NCBI RefSeq assembly: GCF_028877475.1
Contig: NZ_CP113527.1
Span: 2,411,501 to 2,475,500, forward strand
Direction of reading: 5' to 3'
Length of the DNA stretch: 64,000 bases
Source of the DNA: Lysinibacillus irui
Lineage (GTDB): Bacteria > Bacillota > Bacilli > Bacillales_A > Planococcaceae
Every line of letters begins with the position of its first letter. Position 1 is the stretch's first letter. The position numbers and the translations under genes were made by a program. The notes beneath the pieces are model-generated. The model worked only from the letters and a program-made list of their open reading frames with translations. It was not told where the DNA came from and did no database searches. Shown here piece by piece: positions 33,271-42,754 of this stretch.

Positions 33271-34470
33271 GTGCCGATCATCAAGCACACACTGTCATTC
33301 ATACTATTGCTTTTCATTATTCTTTTGTTAGGTGGATGTTGGAGTAAACGAGAGTTAAACGAATTGGCTATCGTTACGGCCTTTGGGGTCGATAAATCGG
33401 AGGAGCTTGTTGAAATTTCCGTGCAAATTGTTAACCCTAGTCAGGTAGCCTCAAACAAAGCCTCTAGTTTCCAAGTCCCTGTTTTTACCTACCATGCTAA
33501 GGGAAAATCCTTATTTGACGCCATGCGAAAATTAACCACTTTGACGCCAAGGAAACCCTATTATTCCCATGCGCAAATTATAATCATCGGTGAAGAGATG
33601 GCTAAAGAAGGAATGAATAGCATTTTAGATTTACTACAAAGGGATCCAGAGGGTAGAAGCGAATTTAACATTATTATTGCCCATGAATCGACTGCCCAAG
33701 AAATTTTGAGTATTTTAACACCATTAGAGGATATTCCAGCTAGTAAATTGTTTAAATCCTTAAAGGATACTGAAGCAACCTGGGGAACGACTGAATCTGT
33801 TATTCTCGACGATTTAGTTCAATCTTTGGGTCATATAGATAATAGCGCCGTATTACCTAACATTCAAATTCATGGTGATGCGGATGCTGGAAAATCTAGC
33901 AGCAATGTTGAAAAAATTAAGAGCCCCGCACAATTACAATATGGTGGACTGGCTGTTTTTAAAAATTATAAGCTTATTGGTTTTTTGACAGAAGAAGAAA
34001 GCAGAAATTATAACTTTTTACACAATAATATTAAGAGTACCTTTGAAACGCTTGCCTGCCCTGAGCAAGGGAAAATATCGACAGAAATTATTCAATCTTC
34101 AACAAAAGTGACAGGACGTATTCAGCATGACATTCCCTCGATTACGATTCAACTGGATATTGAACAGAACGTCGCTGAAATAAGCTGCCCTCTAGATTTA
34201 ACCAAGCCCAAAACCATCGATGCTCTAAATAAAGCAACGAGCAAGCAAATTAAGGAAAGTATAGAGCGCACAATCCAAACGATTCAACAAACCTATCAGG
34301 CTGATATTTTAAAATTTGGCGAAGTACTACATCGTGAGGATTATAAAGCTTGGAATCGAATAAAAAAAGATTGGTCGACTCTTTATCCAGAGCTAGAGGT
34401 TAATCTTGTAGTCGATGTCCAGACAAAAGGAGTAGGTACCGCAACAAAATTAAAACTCAATAAAAAATGA
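33271..34470 (+). CDS. Ger(x)C family spore germination lipoprotein
   Basis: A protein of about 399 aa with a lipoprotein signal (hydrophobic LSFILLLFIILLLGGC, lipobox LLGGC) and the GerC opening CWSKRELNELAIVTAFGVDK. The blocks PRKPYYSHAQIIIIGEEMA and PEGRSEFNI follow, and the C-terminal domain ends EDYKAWNRIKKDWSTLYPEL. GerC subunits anchor on the outer face of the spore inner membrane with GerA and GerB partners. No GerB or GerA lies next to it. The first GTG overlaps the AGGAGGTG site itself, so translation may begin a few codons later, possibly at an ATC; the start is uncertain by three or four residues. Confidence 0.9.
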   Translation: MPIIKHTLSFILLLFIILLLGGCWSKRELNELAIVTAFGVDKSEELVEISVQIVNPSQVASNKASSFQVPVFTYHAKGKSLFDAMRKLTTLTPRKPYYSHAQIIIIGEEMAKEGMNSILDLLQRDPEGRSEFNIIIAHESTAQEILSILTPLEDIPASKLFKSLKDTEATWGTTESVILDDLVQSLGHIDNSAVLPNIQIHGDADAGKSSSNVEKIKSPAQLQYGGLAVFKNYKLIGFLTEEESRNYNFLHNNIKSTFETLACPEQGKISTEIIQSSTKVTGRIQHDIPSITIQLDIEQNVAEISCPLDLTKPKTIDALNKATSKQIKESIERTIQTIQQTYQADILKFGEVLHREDYKAWNRIKKDWSTLYPELEVNLVVDVQTKGVGTATKLKLNKK

Positions 34471-34498
34471 CCAGTCGCTACGATGACTGGTCATTTTG
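34464..34498. terminator. Terminator between convergent genes
   Basis: AAAATGACCAGTC pairs with GACTGGTCATTTT with A/T runs on both sides; it includes the stop of the GerC-type gene. Confidence 0.85.
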
Positions 34499-34501
34499 TT
34501 T

Positions 34502-35257
34502 TTAGCGAACAGCTTCAAATGTCATGAGTGACGTTTCTTGACTTGGCTGTTTAGTATACATGTAGTTTGCTGAACAAGTAATAGTAGTGAAACCAATACT
34601 TTGTAATAGAAATTTAAATTCCTCTACACCATACCAACGCAATGGGAACTTTTGTAGTTCCGTATCCACTAATTTTCCTTGTCGCCATTTTTCATATTTT
34701 AATACTGTTAATGTTTTCTGCTCCACCCAGTTCATGGCTATCGATTTTCTTTCAAGCGCAATTCCTTCATCTTCCGAAATTTGATAATAGGTTGTCGCCA
34801 TTTCTCCCGTTTTCCAGTCTGTCGGAAATAATAAATCAATGATAATCCGTCCACCAGGAACTAGATGCTGATACATACACGTTAACGCAGAAACAGCCTC
34901 CTGATAACTTTCGATTAAACAGAACGAGCCAGTAGGCATAACAATCGCCTCGTATAGCCTACTTAATGAAAAATTACTGACATTGCCCTCATAAAGCACT
35001 GGTGTCAGCCCTCTTTCTAGACATTGTTTTCGACAGGAAGCTAGCATTTCCGGAGAATAATCAATCCCCTCTATATCAATGCCTTTTTCCTTTAAAGGAA
35101 TATAGAATCGACCAGAGCCAACTCCAGCTTCAAGTACCTTACCTGTAATACCCTGCAATCGTTCTAGATAATATTCAATATCCCCACCAAGGGAGTATCC
35201 TACTGGTTTTGTAAAATCATAAAGCTCTGTGCTTAACGGTCCGTAATTTTTGTACAT
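34502..35257 (-). CDS. Class I SAM-dependent methyltransferase
   Basis: A 251-aa methyltransferase with motif I VLEAGVGSGRFYIPL (about residues 38-52), the acidic ribose contact in IEGIDYSPEMLASC, and PTGSFCLIES as motif II. The C-terminal beta strands (FPLRWYGVEEFKFLLQSIGF) are typical of small-molecule methyltransferases. GGAGGAG lies six bases from the ATG. The substrate is unknown. Convergent with the GerC-type gene and divergent from the AraC-type regulator. Confidence 0.85.
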   Translation of the reverse strand: MYKNYGPLSTELYDFTKPVGYSLGGDIEYYLERLQGITGKVLEAGVGSGRFYIPLKEKGIDIEGIDYSPEMLASCRKQCLERGLTPVLYEGNVSNFSLSRLYEAIVMPTGSFCLIESYQEAVSALTCMYQHLVPGGRIIIDLLFPTDWKTGEMATTYYQISEDEGIALERKSIAMNWVEQKTLTVLKYEKWRQGKLVDTELQKFPLRWYGVEEFKFLLQSIGFTTITCSANYMYTKQPSQETSLMTFEAVR

Positions 35258-35518
35258 TTTTTCTCCTCCGATTGTTGCGGAAGAATCAAATTTTTAATCC
35301 CCCCACACCTTCATGTTATTTAGTGTAAATACAGAGCTGACTTTCATTATATACCACTCACTTTCTTGTAAATTTAGTTAAATTATACATTTATTAATTA
35401 ATTTTCTCAATGTTACTATTGATTTCTAGTTGATGACAATTTAATGTACGAAATAGCACAAATTATCAAAAGCTCATCCACCATAAACGGTAATATAGAG
35501 GCAAGAAAGGATGATGGT

Positions 35519-36394
35519 ATGGATTATTTTGAAAGAATTCAAAACGCCATAGAGTTTATTGAGGAAAACCTTCAGGAAAAGTTAATGATTACAGCTATTT
35601 CTTCCCAATCTTACTTTTCACCATTTCATTTCCAAAGACTTTTTCAGGCCATTACAGGTTTTTCGGTGCAGCAGTATATTCGGAATAGGAGGCTTTCAGA
35701 AGCGGCTTTCCTCTTAAAAACAACCTCACAAACTATACTTGAAATTGCAATCAACTTTCAATATGGTTCTCAAGAGGCATTCACAAGGGCATTTGTACAG
35801 TATTTCGGAATTACACCTGCTAAATATCGAAAAGGGGCCTACTCCATACCACTTCAAGCCAAAATGAACTTTTTGGACTATAAATTGGAAGGAGAACTCC
35901 CTATGCAGCGACCAGAAATACTTCAATTATCTAAAAAACTAATCGTGGGCTATGAATACAAAACAACATTACAAGACGATCACTATTATGGAGATATTTC
36001 AGGCTTTTATTTGAATTTTGGTCAACAAAAATATTATGAGCGCATTTCCTATAAAGTTGCTCCTAATATAGCATATGGAATTTCTTCACACTTTCAGGAG
36101 GATGGGCAATTTTCCTTTATTGTTGGAGAGGAAGTTAAAGCATTTAAAGATCATGTAGAGGAAGGTTTTATTCATCTTGAAATTCCAGCTGGTAAATATG
36201 CTGAGTTTTCATTGACTAGTACTGCAGAGGGAATACAAAATACGAGACGTTACATTTATGGAGTATGGCTTCCCCATTCTCATTATGAGCGAGATACTGG
36301 TCCTGACTTTGAAGTAACTGACGTCATGCACTCTACCTATCCACATGCTTTAAACATGAAAATTTATATTCCCTTAAAGGAGCAACCATCATGA
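35519..36394 (+). CDS. AraC family regulator with GyrI-like effector domain
   Basis: A 291-aa protein. Residues 1-105 hold two AraC helix-turn-helix units (MITAISSQSYFSPFHFQRLF, TILEIAINFQYGSQEAFTRAFVQYFGITPAKYRK). The second half is a GyrI-like effector-binding domain (VPNIAYGIS-like stretch, then HLEIPAGKYAEFSLTST and YGVWLPHS), as in Rob, SoxS-like and YdeE proteins that bind small amphipathic or drug-like molecules. AAAGGA lies eight bases before the ATG at 35519; an earlier ATG has no site. Its stop overlaps the start of the acetyltransferase gene (ATGA), so the two are one transcript. Confidence 0.88.
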   Translation: MDYFERIQNAIEFIEENLQEKLMITAISSQSYFSPFHFQRLFQAITGFSVQQYIRNRRLSEAAFLLKTTSQTILEIAINFQYGSQEAFTRAFVQYFGITPAKYRKGAYSIPLQAKMNFLDYKLEGELPMQRPEILQLSKKLIVGYEYKTTLQDDHYYGDISGFYLNFGQQKYYERISYKVAPNIAYGISSHFQEDGQFSFIVGEEVKAFKDHVEEGFIHLEIPAGKYAEFSLTSTAEGIQNTRRYIYGVWLPHSHYERDTGPDFEVTDVMHSTYPHALNMKIYIPLKEQPS

Positions 36395-36966
36395 TAATTG
36401 AAAAAGTATTTAATGAGTTCCCAATCTTAGACTCAACAAATCTAGAACTCAAAAAAATAGAAGACATTCATATACAAGAGATATTCGCTATTTATGATAA
36501 TGATAAGGTTTTTGAGTACTGTGGAATTATCCCCAAACACAACCTGCAAACTGTTCAAAAAATGATAGGCCATTTTGAACGAGATTATATGAAGAAAAGC
36601 AGAATAAAATGGGGAATTTTTGAAAAATCTCAACGCGAAAAATTAGTTGGCATTATCGAAGCAATGGATTTTAATCAAAAAGTAAATATGGTGACAATCG
36701 GTTACTATTTAGCTGAAACATCTTGGGGAAAAGGTATTGCAACAGAGGCACTTCAAATCGTTGTAAAATTTTTATTGGAGGAAGTTCATGTTCATCGAAT
36801 CCAGGCAGAGGTTATGCCTTTAAACGAGCCTTCGAAAAAGGTGCTGCTAAAAAATGGCTTTATAAAAGAAGGTCTATTACGACAAGCTACAGTGTGGTCC
36901 GGTAAAGGGGTTGTTGATTTAGAAATATATGGACTATTGAAAGATGATTATAGTAAAAATGACTAG
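36391..36966 (+). CDS. GNAT acetyltransferase, RimJ/RimL-like
   Basis: A 191-aa acetyltransferase coupled to the AraC-type gene by a four-base overlap, with AAAGGAG upstream. TSWGKGIATEALQIVVKFLLEE is the acetyl-CoA loop and helix, and NEPSKKVLLKNGFIKEGLLRQ is motif B of the RimJ/RimL group. With an AraC/GyrI sensor in front, a role in modifying a toxic amine or antibiotic is reasonable but inferred. A terminator follows the stop. Confidence 0.87.
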   Translation: MIIEKVFNEFPILDSTNLELKKIEDIHIQEIFAIYDNDKVFEYCGIIPKHNLQTVQKMIGHFERDYMKKSRIKWGIFEKSQREKLVGIIEAMDFNQKVNMVTIGYYLAETSWGKGIATEALQIVVKFLLEEVHVHRIQAEVMPLNEPSKKVLLKNGFIKEGLLRQATVWSGKGVVDLEIYGLLKDDYSKND

Positions 36967-36998
36967 ACTCTATTTGTGAGTCTGGTCTTTTCTTTTAA
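36961..36998 (+). terminator. Intrinsic terminator
   Basis: GACTAGACTC pairs with GAGTCTGGTC across seven bases, then TTTTCTTTT. Confidence 0.8.
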
Positions 36999-37089
36999 TC
37001 TTCAGATAAATGGACGTTTTACCATCTTCCAGAAGGCTCTATGACATAGATTAGAAATAGATAAATGACATAAAGGAGCGTTGTATGAA

Positions 37090-37518
37090 ATGGATGACAA
37101 TAGATATTTAACACGAATAAATTGGGAATTTAATAATTATCATAAATTTGCTAAATGCTATTGTGAATCAAAGAACTATTACTTAGGCCAATATGATGGC
37201 AATGATCATTTGGCTGAAGAAGATTCCTATAAAATCAAATATTATAATAGCCCTCAATTTGAAAAAACAGTCCAGGAGAAAGGTCAGAGCAAAAAGCATT
37301 GTGAAAATTGTATCTGTCATCATTTAGAATGTTTCGAACCAGGGACATTAGTAGATGTTTTCCTATCTGATGGCACAAGATTTTTACGTATTTATTTCCT
37401 CTACTTCGATTCCCAAAACTGCTGTGGGAATTTCCTTCAAATCGAAGGAAATAGACTGCCTGTCATCATTGATTGCCGTAAAATTGAAGCGATTCGTAAA
37501 AGCTGTACAGCAAAATAA
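37090..37518 (+). CDS. Cys-rich hypothetical protein, 142 aa
   Basis: The protein begins MDDNRYLTRINWEFNNYHKF and carries many Cys, notably HCENCICHHLEC (about residues 77-88), QNCCGNF and DCRKIEAIRKSC. The second half has the strand-rich layout FEPGTLVDVFLSDGTRFLRIYFLYF. Such Cys patterns occur in cross-linked spore coat/exosporium proteins of the CotY/CotZ type, which this distantly recalls, but the match is not firm. AAAGGAG lies 11 bases before the ATG at 37090; a TTG nine bases earlier is too close to the site. Confidence 0.6.
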   Translation: MDDNRYLTRINWEFNNYHKFAKCYCESKNYYLGQYDGNDHLAEEDSYKIKYYNSPQFEKTVQEKGQSKKHCENCICHHLECFEPGTLVDVFLSDGTRFLRIYFLYFDSQNCCGNFLQIEGNRLPVIIDCRKIEAIRKSCTAK

Positions 37519-37535
37519 CTCTTTGGCTCTTCCCT

Positions 37536-37617
37536 TTTTGGAAGTAGCCTTTTTGGAAGTAGCCTTTTTTGCAAAACATAATAAGGAATAAGGCCGGTTA
37601 TACGCCATATAGCGTAA
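37536..37617. repeat. 17-bp tandem duplication and hairpin
   Basis: TTTTTGGAAGTAGCC occurs twice in tandem after the Cys-rich gene, followed by a GGTTA-ACGC/GCGT-AACC hairpin at 37594-37617 between convergent genes. Confidence 0.5.
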
Positions 37618-37630
37618 CCAGCCCTCATAA

Positions 37631-38476
37631 TTATTCTTTTTTGATCCATTGTATAAGTTGTTCATCGAAATACGCAGGTTCTTCAAACATTGGATTATGA
37701 CCGCTTTTTTCAAAAATGACTTTCGTTACGTGGGGAACTTGATCTACTGTTTCCCATAAGGCTACAGGTGCAACTAAGTAATCATACTTGCCTAAACCTA
37801 CAAAGATTGGCTTATGGAATTGGTGTACAAGTTGACTTAGATTCTGCTGGGCAAAAGCCACACCCCAAAGATAATCAATGATTTCCATATTCGTATCAAC
37901 GTCTTCCCACATGGATGCGGCATTAAAAGTATAATCATAGAAGCTATGTGCCCCCATACGAATACACATATGAACAAAGCGTCGTTTGGGGTCCTGTTCA
38001 ATATCCTGCTCCAACAAAGCAATATCTTGCTCAAATTGTTTTTTACGCGCTGCACTTGCATGTGTTTCAAAATAGGAAATGCTTTGCTGCTGTCTCTCTT
38101 GGCTATTTGTTGGGGCTGTATTCAATAGGATGACTTTTTCAACATGCTGGGGATAGGCTATAGCATACGTCATCGCCATAAATGCGTGACCTGAATGTCC
38201 TAAAATAATCACATTATCCAGCTTTAGTATTTGCCTAGCTTGTTCAATATCTTCAACTATTTTATCTAAAGTATAATCTTCTTGTTTCATAGGTCGTTTT
38301 GTTGATTTCCCAAATCCTCGATGATCTAAAAAAATAAGTTGAAAATGTTGGGATAATTCCTGTGAAAACAGACGTGGATAATAAATACTACTACCCACAA
38401 TTAGAATGGGCTGACCATGCCCCTTTATACAATAGTTCAATTCAAATCCATCACAAACCATTTTATTATATGTCAT
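37631..38476 (-). CDS. Alpha/beta hydrolase
   Basis: A 281-aa alpha/beta-hydrolase. The nucleophile elbow is GHSGHAF (Ser near residue 97), the oxyanion-side motif is HRGFGKSTK, the acid is Asp in GLGKYDYLVAP and the catalytic His lies in SGHNPMFEEP. It resembles proline iminopeptidase and esterase-like members. AGAGGATACC stands before the ATG. The substrate is unknown. It is convergent with the Cys-rich gene. Confidence 0.85.
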   Translation of the reverse strand: MTYNKMVCDGFELNYCIKGHGQPILIVGSSIYYPRLFSQELSQHFQLIFLDHRGFGKSTKRPMKQEDYTLDKIVEDIEQARQILKLDNVIILGHSGHAFMAMTYAIAYPQHVEKVILLNTAPTNSQERQQQSISYFETHASAARKKQFEQDIALLEQDIEQDPKRRFVHMCIRMGAHSFYDYTFNAASMWEDVDTNMEIIDYLWGVAFAQQNLSQLVHQFHKPIFVGLGKYDYLVAPVALWETVDQVPHVTKVIFEKSGHNPMFEEPAYFDEQLIQWIKKE

Positions 38477-38658
38477 ATTGGTATCCTCTTTTCTTTTTTT
38501 GTGCTATCACGCCCTTTCCTCTTGGTGTTCCCGTGTCTTTTCCATTGAACGATCTAGCATTCTATTCACCTCAAAGATGGTACTTTTACACAAACAATAC
38601 CATTTGTAGCGCTTTCTAGCAATTAGTATCATGTATAATGAACAAAAGGAGGAAGTAT

Positions 38659-38909
38659 ATGAAGGAAAGTCTAATGGTGCGGCTGAAAGCATTCCTTCTC
38701 ATACTAATTATGTAGAGTTCATCACAACATTTGGGGGCGCCTATGCCGGAATAGCGGTCCATGCTTTTTCTAATGGTTCCAGTATCGGAAATGAAACCGT
38801 TGTTAATTTAGCGCTAGATTTTCGTCAACAATTCCTCGATTATCTACCTCCAAATATTCTAGCTACTAACTATGTTTATGAATGGGAAAACAACAAAGGA
38901 GTTAAATAA
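38659..38909 (+). pseudogene. Small membrane-type gene with a probable frameshift
   Basis: AAAGGAGGAAGTAT stands before ATG 38659, which encodes MKESLMVRLKAFLLILIM and then stops. The next frame continues from the same point with FITTFGGAYAGIAVHAFSNGSS...QQFLDYLPPNILATNYVYEW up to 38909. Read together they form a small membrane protein of about 80 aa; the junction near 38710 seems to have lost or gained one base. The stop lies one base from the start of the TPR gene. Confidence 0.45.
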
Positions 38910-38910
38910 A

Positions 38911-39396
38911 ATGGATAAACAATTAGAACCTATTATTACGTTAAGAAAAAATGGCCAGCTTGAGGAAGCTAATCAATTAATGGTAGCTCTACTAAAGGGA
39001 AACCCTGAAAATGGCTACTATCAATTTCAATGTGCCTGGACATACGATTCTTTAGGAAAAGAAAAGGAAGCAGTTCCACACTATGAAAAGGCGATTGCAT
39101 TAGGACTTGAACCTGATGTTTTAGTTGATGCCTACCTCGGATTAGGTAGTACCTATCGTACTCTAGGGCAATATGAACAAGCAAAACAGATACTTGAACA
39201 AGCCATGCACGAATTTCCGGAAGCTGAGCATGTCAAAGTCTTTTACGCCATGACACTCTATAATCTTGGCGAGCATAGTAAATCAATGGAAACATTGCTA
39301 AATACATTAGTACGGACAACCAGTCATCAAGGTATAATCGATTATAAAAAAGCTATTCACTTCTACAGCGATAAGCTTGATCAAATATGGTCATAA
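38911..39396 (+). CDS. Tetratricopeptide repeat protein
   Basis: A 161-aa soluble protein made of about three to four TPR units: GYYQFQCAWTYDSLGKEKEAVPHYEKAI, DAYLGLGSTYRTLGQYEQAKQILEQAM and KVFYAMTLYNLGEHSKSMETLLNTL. The WAYDSLG/YRTLGQYEQA spacing matches the 34-residue repeat. TPR proteins bind partner proteins; the partner is unknown. AAAGGAG lies ten bases upstream of the ATG, and the gene starts directly after the small membrane-type gene, so they were one operon. A terminator follows. Confidence 0.87.
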   Translation: MDKQLEPIITLRKNGQLEEANQLMVALLKGNPENGYYQFQCAWTYDSLGKEKEAVPHYEKAIALGLEPDVLVDAYLGLGSTYRTLGQYEQAKQILEQAMHEFPEAEHVKVFYAMTLYNLGEHSKSMETLLNTLVRTTSHQGIIDYKKAIHFYSDKLDQIWS

Positions 39397-39402
39397 TATT
39401 AA

Positions 39403-39428
39403 ACGGGTTCTCGAATGAACCTGTTTTT
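39403..39428 (+). terminator. Intrinsic terminator of the TPR gene
   Basis: ACGGGTTC pairs with GAACCTGT across six bases, followed by TTTTTG. Confidence 0.75.
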
Positions 39429-39610
39429 GTTTTGCCACCGCCTTTCTCATAGCCCTTTATAAGTGAGAAAATGTATGATAAAATAAGAACACACATTCGC
39501 TCTCTCTTATTTTTTTACGGGCGATGTTAGGTTATGTAAATAGGTCTTCGTGCGAGAAGTCATACATAGATAAAAAATATAGCGTCGGATAATCTGTTAT
39601 AAATGCCTAT

Positions 39611-39647
39611 AAAAAACAGCTACTTTTGGTGAAAAGTAACCGTTTTT
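39611..39647 (-). terminator. Terminator of the acyl-CoA operon
   Basis: On the minus strand CGGTTACTTTT pairs with AAAAGTAGCTG and six T follow. It lies eight bases after the phosphotransferase stop. Confidence 0.75.
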
Positions 39648-39654
39648 CTATTCT

Positions 39655-40698
39655 TTATATCGATTCTGAGGCTTGTTGAATTAATGCAGCCACCATTTTA
39701 TCCATTTGGGCAAAGCGATCATCCTGTGTTTGCCCTTTCACATAGCGGTAATAAATTTGCTGACAAATGACGGCTAATTTGAAATAAGCAAATGTACAGT
39801 AATATTGAATGTTTGAAACGTCTCGCCCGCTTTTCTCTGCGTAGCGTTCAATAAATTGCTGTCGTGTATAAAAACCTGGCATGATGGTTACAGGTGGTTC
39901 ACCAAGTGCATGTAACAGCATTTTCGGGTCATCCGCCTGCATCCAGTAACTCATCGCCACGCCGACATCTGCTAGTGGATCCCCTACCGTCGTCATTTCC
40001 CAATCGAATAGACCAATCATTTCAGCATAATCATTAGAGAACATGGCATTATTCAATTTATAATCATAATGAATAATTGTTGCCTCTTTATTATTTGGAA
40101 CATGTTTCTTTAACCATTCTGTCAAAGTAGCTACTTCGGCAATCTCTGCCGTTTTCGCCCTTTCATAGCGCTCGATCCAGCCATGGACTTGTCTTTCCAT
40201 AAATCCATCAGGCTTCACCATATCCTTTAATGATGTATCTTGATAAGGGATGGCATGAAGTGCAACTAAAGAGTCGACCATCATTTCAGACAACTGGCAA
40301 GCTAGTTCCTCTGAAGGTACTGTACCTGTTGGAAAATGTGTATCCAGGACAACACCTCTTTTGCGCTCCATTAAAAAGAAATCACTGCCAATAATATCGG
40401 AATCCTCCACATAAACATACGGCTGTGGAACCGCTTTGAAGAAAGGATGCAATGCCGATAATATTGTAAATTCTCGCTTCATATCATGTGCCTTCTTGGC
40501 AACTGGTCCAAGTGGTGGTCTACGAAGAACGACTTCAAAATCAGCTATTTTTAAACAATACGTTAAATTAGAATGTCCTGCACTAAACTGTGTTATTTCC
40601 AGTTTCCCCTTTGGAAGTTCAGGAAAATGATTTGCTAAAAAGGCTTGTAATTTAACAGCATCTAGACGCTCACTTGCCCTTACTTGCATTGTATCCAT
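39655..40698 (-). CDS. APH/ACAD10-like phosphotransferase of the acyl-CoA operon
   Basis: A 347-aa aminoglycoside-phosphotransferase-fold kinase. FSAGHSNLTYCLKIADFEVVLRRPPLG holds the nucleotide loop and Lys region, IIHYDYKLNNAMF is the catalytic loop (HxDxxxxN), and GLFDWEMTTVGDPLADVG carries the metal-binding Asp. This form is the one associated with acyl-CoA dehydrogenases (ACAD10/11 N-terminal domain), where it is thought to phosphorylate hydroxyacyl intermediates so that they can be converted for beta-oxidation. Third gene of the operon, 13 bases after the SDR gene. Confidence 0.88.
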   Translation of the reverse strand: MDTMQVRASERLDAVKLQAFLANHFPELPKGKLEITQFSAGHSNLTYCLKIADFEVVLRRPPLGPVAKKAHDMKREFTILSALHPFFKAVPQPYVYVEDSDIIGSDFFLMERKRGVVLDTHFPTGTVPSEELACQLSEMMVDSLVALHAIPYQDTSLKDMVKPDGFMERQVHGWIERYERAKTAEIAEVATLTEWLKKHVPNNKEATIIHYDYKLNNAMFSNDYAEMIGLFDWEMTTVGDPLADVGVAMSYWMQADDPKMLLHALGEPPVTIMPGFYTRQQFIERYAEKSGRDVSNIQYYCTFAYFKLAVICQQIYYRYVKGQTQDDRFAQMDKMVAALIQQASESI

Positions 40699-40711
40699 TT
40701 TATTTTCCCCC

Positions 40712-41488
40712 TTATATAATGGAACTCATGCCTCCATCTACTACAATGACATCACCTGTTACATAGTCTGAAGCTGGGGCCGCTAAAAATAATGCTACTC
40801 CCTTGAGATCATTTTCTGAGCCTAAACGTTTTAAAGGTGTAACCCCCATCAAATAGTCTTGTCCACGTTCAATTAAAACATTGGACATTTTTGTTGGGAA
40901 AAACCCAGGTGCAAGGGCATTGACATGAACACCGTGTGGTCCCCATTTGACCGCTAAATCCTTCGTTAATGTGATAACAGCCCCTTTACTTGCATTATAG
41001 GCAATGGTATCCATAAAGGCTGGTAAGGTACCACCCAGTCCTGCAATCGAAGCAATATTAATGATTTTGCCGCTTTTTTGCTCTAACATAATTTTGCCAA
41101 CTGCTTGACTCATCAAAAAGGTCCCATTAACATTGACATCAAATACTTTTTGCCAGGCTTCATAAGGCATATCAATAGCAGGTGTGCCCCAAGATGCCCC
41201 ACTGTTATTGACTAAAATATCAATCTTACCGAATGTTGTGATCGTTTTAGCCACCACATTAGCAATATCCTCAGGCTTTGTGACATCACAAGCTAACGCT
41301 AATGTTTGGACACCTAATGTTTCAAGTGCTGCGGCAACCTCCTCACAGGCTTCTACTTTTCGTGAGCATAGAACTACATTGGCCCCTGCCTCTGCAAATC
41401 CTTGGGCAATTTGCGCACCAAGACCACGGCCACCACCTGTTACAATAGCTGTTTTACCTTGTAAGCTAAATAACTCAAGTACTGTCAT
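40712..41488 (-). CDS. SDR family oxidoreductase
   Basis: A 258-aa short-chain dehydrogenase. [12 protein letters not shown] is the NAD(P)-binding TGxxxGxG, NNSGASWG the NNAG-like motif with Ser in place of Ala, IASIAGLGG carries the Ser, and [16 protein letters not shown] the YxxxK catalytic pair. The C-terminus [13 protein letters not shown] is standard. GAGGAG lies upstream and the ATG overlaps the acyl-CoA dehydrogenase stop by four bases. Between a dehydrogenase and a kinase, it probably oxidises hydroxyacyl-CoA intermediates, though other roles are possible. Confidence 0.9.
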   Translation of the reverse strand: MTVLELFSLQGKTAIVTGGGRGLGAQIAQGFAEAGANVVLCSRKVEACEEVAAALETLGVQTLALACDVTKPEDIANVVAKTITTFGKIDILVNNSGASWGTPAIDMPYEAWQKVFDVNVNGTFLMSQAVGKIMLEQKSGKIINIASIAGLGGTLPAFMDTIAYNASKGAVITLTKDLAVKWGPHGVHVNALAPGFFPTKMSNVLIERGQDYLMGVTPLKRLGSENDLKGVALFLAAPASDYVTGDVIVVDGGMSSII

Positions 41489-42720
41489 TTCACCAGCTCC
41501 TCTTGTTTAGTCGCATGTTTTTTTAATTCCAGCTTAGCAATAGTATTTCGATGTACTTCATCTGGTCCGTCTGCTAAACGCAATGTGCGAGAATTCGCCC
41601 ACTGTGCCGCAAGCGTTGTATCGGGTCCGACCCCTGCCGCGCCAAATGCTTGGATAGCTCGATCAATGACGCGCAGTGCCATATTAGGTGCAACCACCTT
41701 AATCATCGCAATTTCTGCTTTCGCCTCTTTATTCCCCACCGTATCCATCATATAAGCTGCCTTTAAGGTTAAAAGTCTTGCCTGTTCAATATCGATGCGA
41801 GATTCAGCAATACGCTCACGCATTACCCCTTGATCTGCTAATGGGCGATGAAAGGCATGTCGCTGTTGTACCCTTCTACACATTTCCTCCAATGCACGTT
41901 CAGCTGCGCCAATTAGACGCATACAATGATGTATTCTTCCTGGACCAAGACGACCTTGAGCAATAGCAAAGCCTTTGCCTTCTCCCCACAAAATATTGTC
42001 TACTGGTACACGCACATTCGTAAATGTCACCTCACCATGACCCTCTGGCGCATGATCGTAACCAAAAGCCGTCAGCATCCGCTCTACTTTTACCCCTGGT
42101 GTGTCCATTGGTACTAGAATCATAGACTGCTGCTCATGGATTGGTGCTGTTGTATCTTTATGCTTTCCCATAAAAATGGCCACTTTACAGCGTGGGTCAC
42201 CAGCACCTGTTGTCCACCATTTATGGCCATTTAAAATGTATTCATCCCCATCTCGCTCAATGCTTGCCTCAATATTCGTAGCATCACTGGATGCAACAGC
42301 AGGCTCGGTCATCGCAAAGCAAGAGCGAATTTCTCCTTTTAGTAACGGTTCAAGCCATTGCTTTTTTTGTTGGGCAGAGCCGTACCGTACAAGCACCTCC
42401 ATGTTACCTGTGTCAGGCGCATTACAATTGAAAACTTCTGGTGCCAGAAGGGAACGCCCCATAATTTCACATAAAGGCGCGTATTCTAAATTTGTTAAAC
42501 CTGCCCCATATTCGCTATCTGGTAAAAATAAATTCCATAATCCTGCCTGCTGTGCCTTCTGCTTTAGCTCGTCCATAATCGGTGGAATCGCTCCCCAACG
42601 ATCCTCCATTGCTTCAACCTGTGCCGTATAAACTTCTTCATTTGGATAAATGTATTGCTCCATAAAATTCGTCAGCTTGTCTTGTAACTCCACCACTTTT
42701 TCACTATAAGAAAAATTCAT
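41485..42720 (-). CDS. Acyl-CoA dehydrogenase
   Basis: A 411-aa FAD-dependent dehydrogenase of the ACAD11-like type. [20 protein letters not shown] is the FAD/substrate signature, [15 protein letters not shown] and [18 protein letters not shown] follow, and the C-terminal helix carries [32 protein letters not shown] with the region of the catalytic base. It oxidises acyl-CoA thioesters to enoyl-CoA. First gene of a three-gene operon with the SDR and the phosphotransferase; a FadR-like operator lies 35-52 bases upstream and AAAGGGGG precedes the ATG. Confidence 0.92.
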   Translation of the reverse strand: MNFSYSEKVVELQDKLTNFMEQYIYPNEEVYTAQVEAMEDRWGAIPPIMDELKQKAQQAGLWNLFLPDSEYGAGLTNLEYAPLCEIMGRSLLAPEVFNCNAPDTGNMEVLVRYGSAQQKKQWLEPLLKGEIRSCFAMTEPAVASSDATNIEASIERDGDEYILNGHKWWTTGAGDPRCKVAIFMGKHKDTTAPIHEQQSMILVPMDTPGVKVERMLTAFGYDHAPEGHGEVTFTNVRVPVDNILWGEGKGFAIAQGRLGPGRIHHCMRLIGAAERALEEMCRRVQQRHAFHRPLADQGVMRERIAESRIDIEQARLLTLKAAYMMDTVGNKEAKAEIAMIKVVAPNMALRVIDRAIQAFGAAGVGPDTTLAAQWANSRTLRLADGPDEVHRNTIAKLELKKHATKQEELVK

Positions 42721-42754
42721 GGAAGATACCCCCTTTGCTTGAATTTTGATAAAA

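Noticed and set aside
42101..42631. 176-aa plus-strand frame
   Set aside because: It is a shadow of the acyl-CoA dehydrogenase gene.
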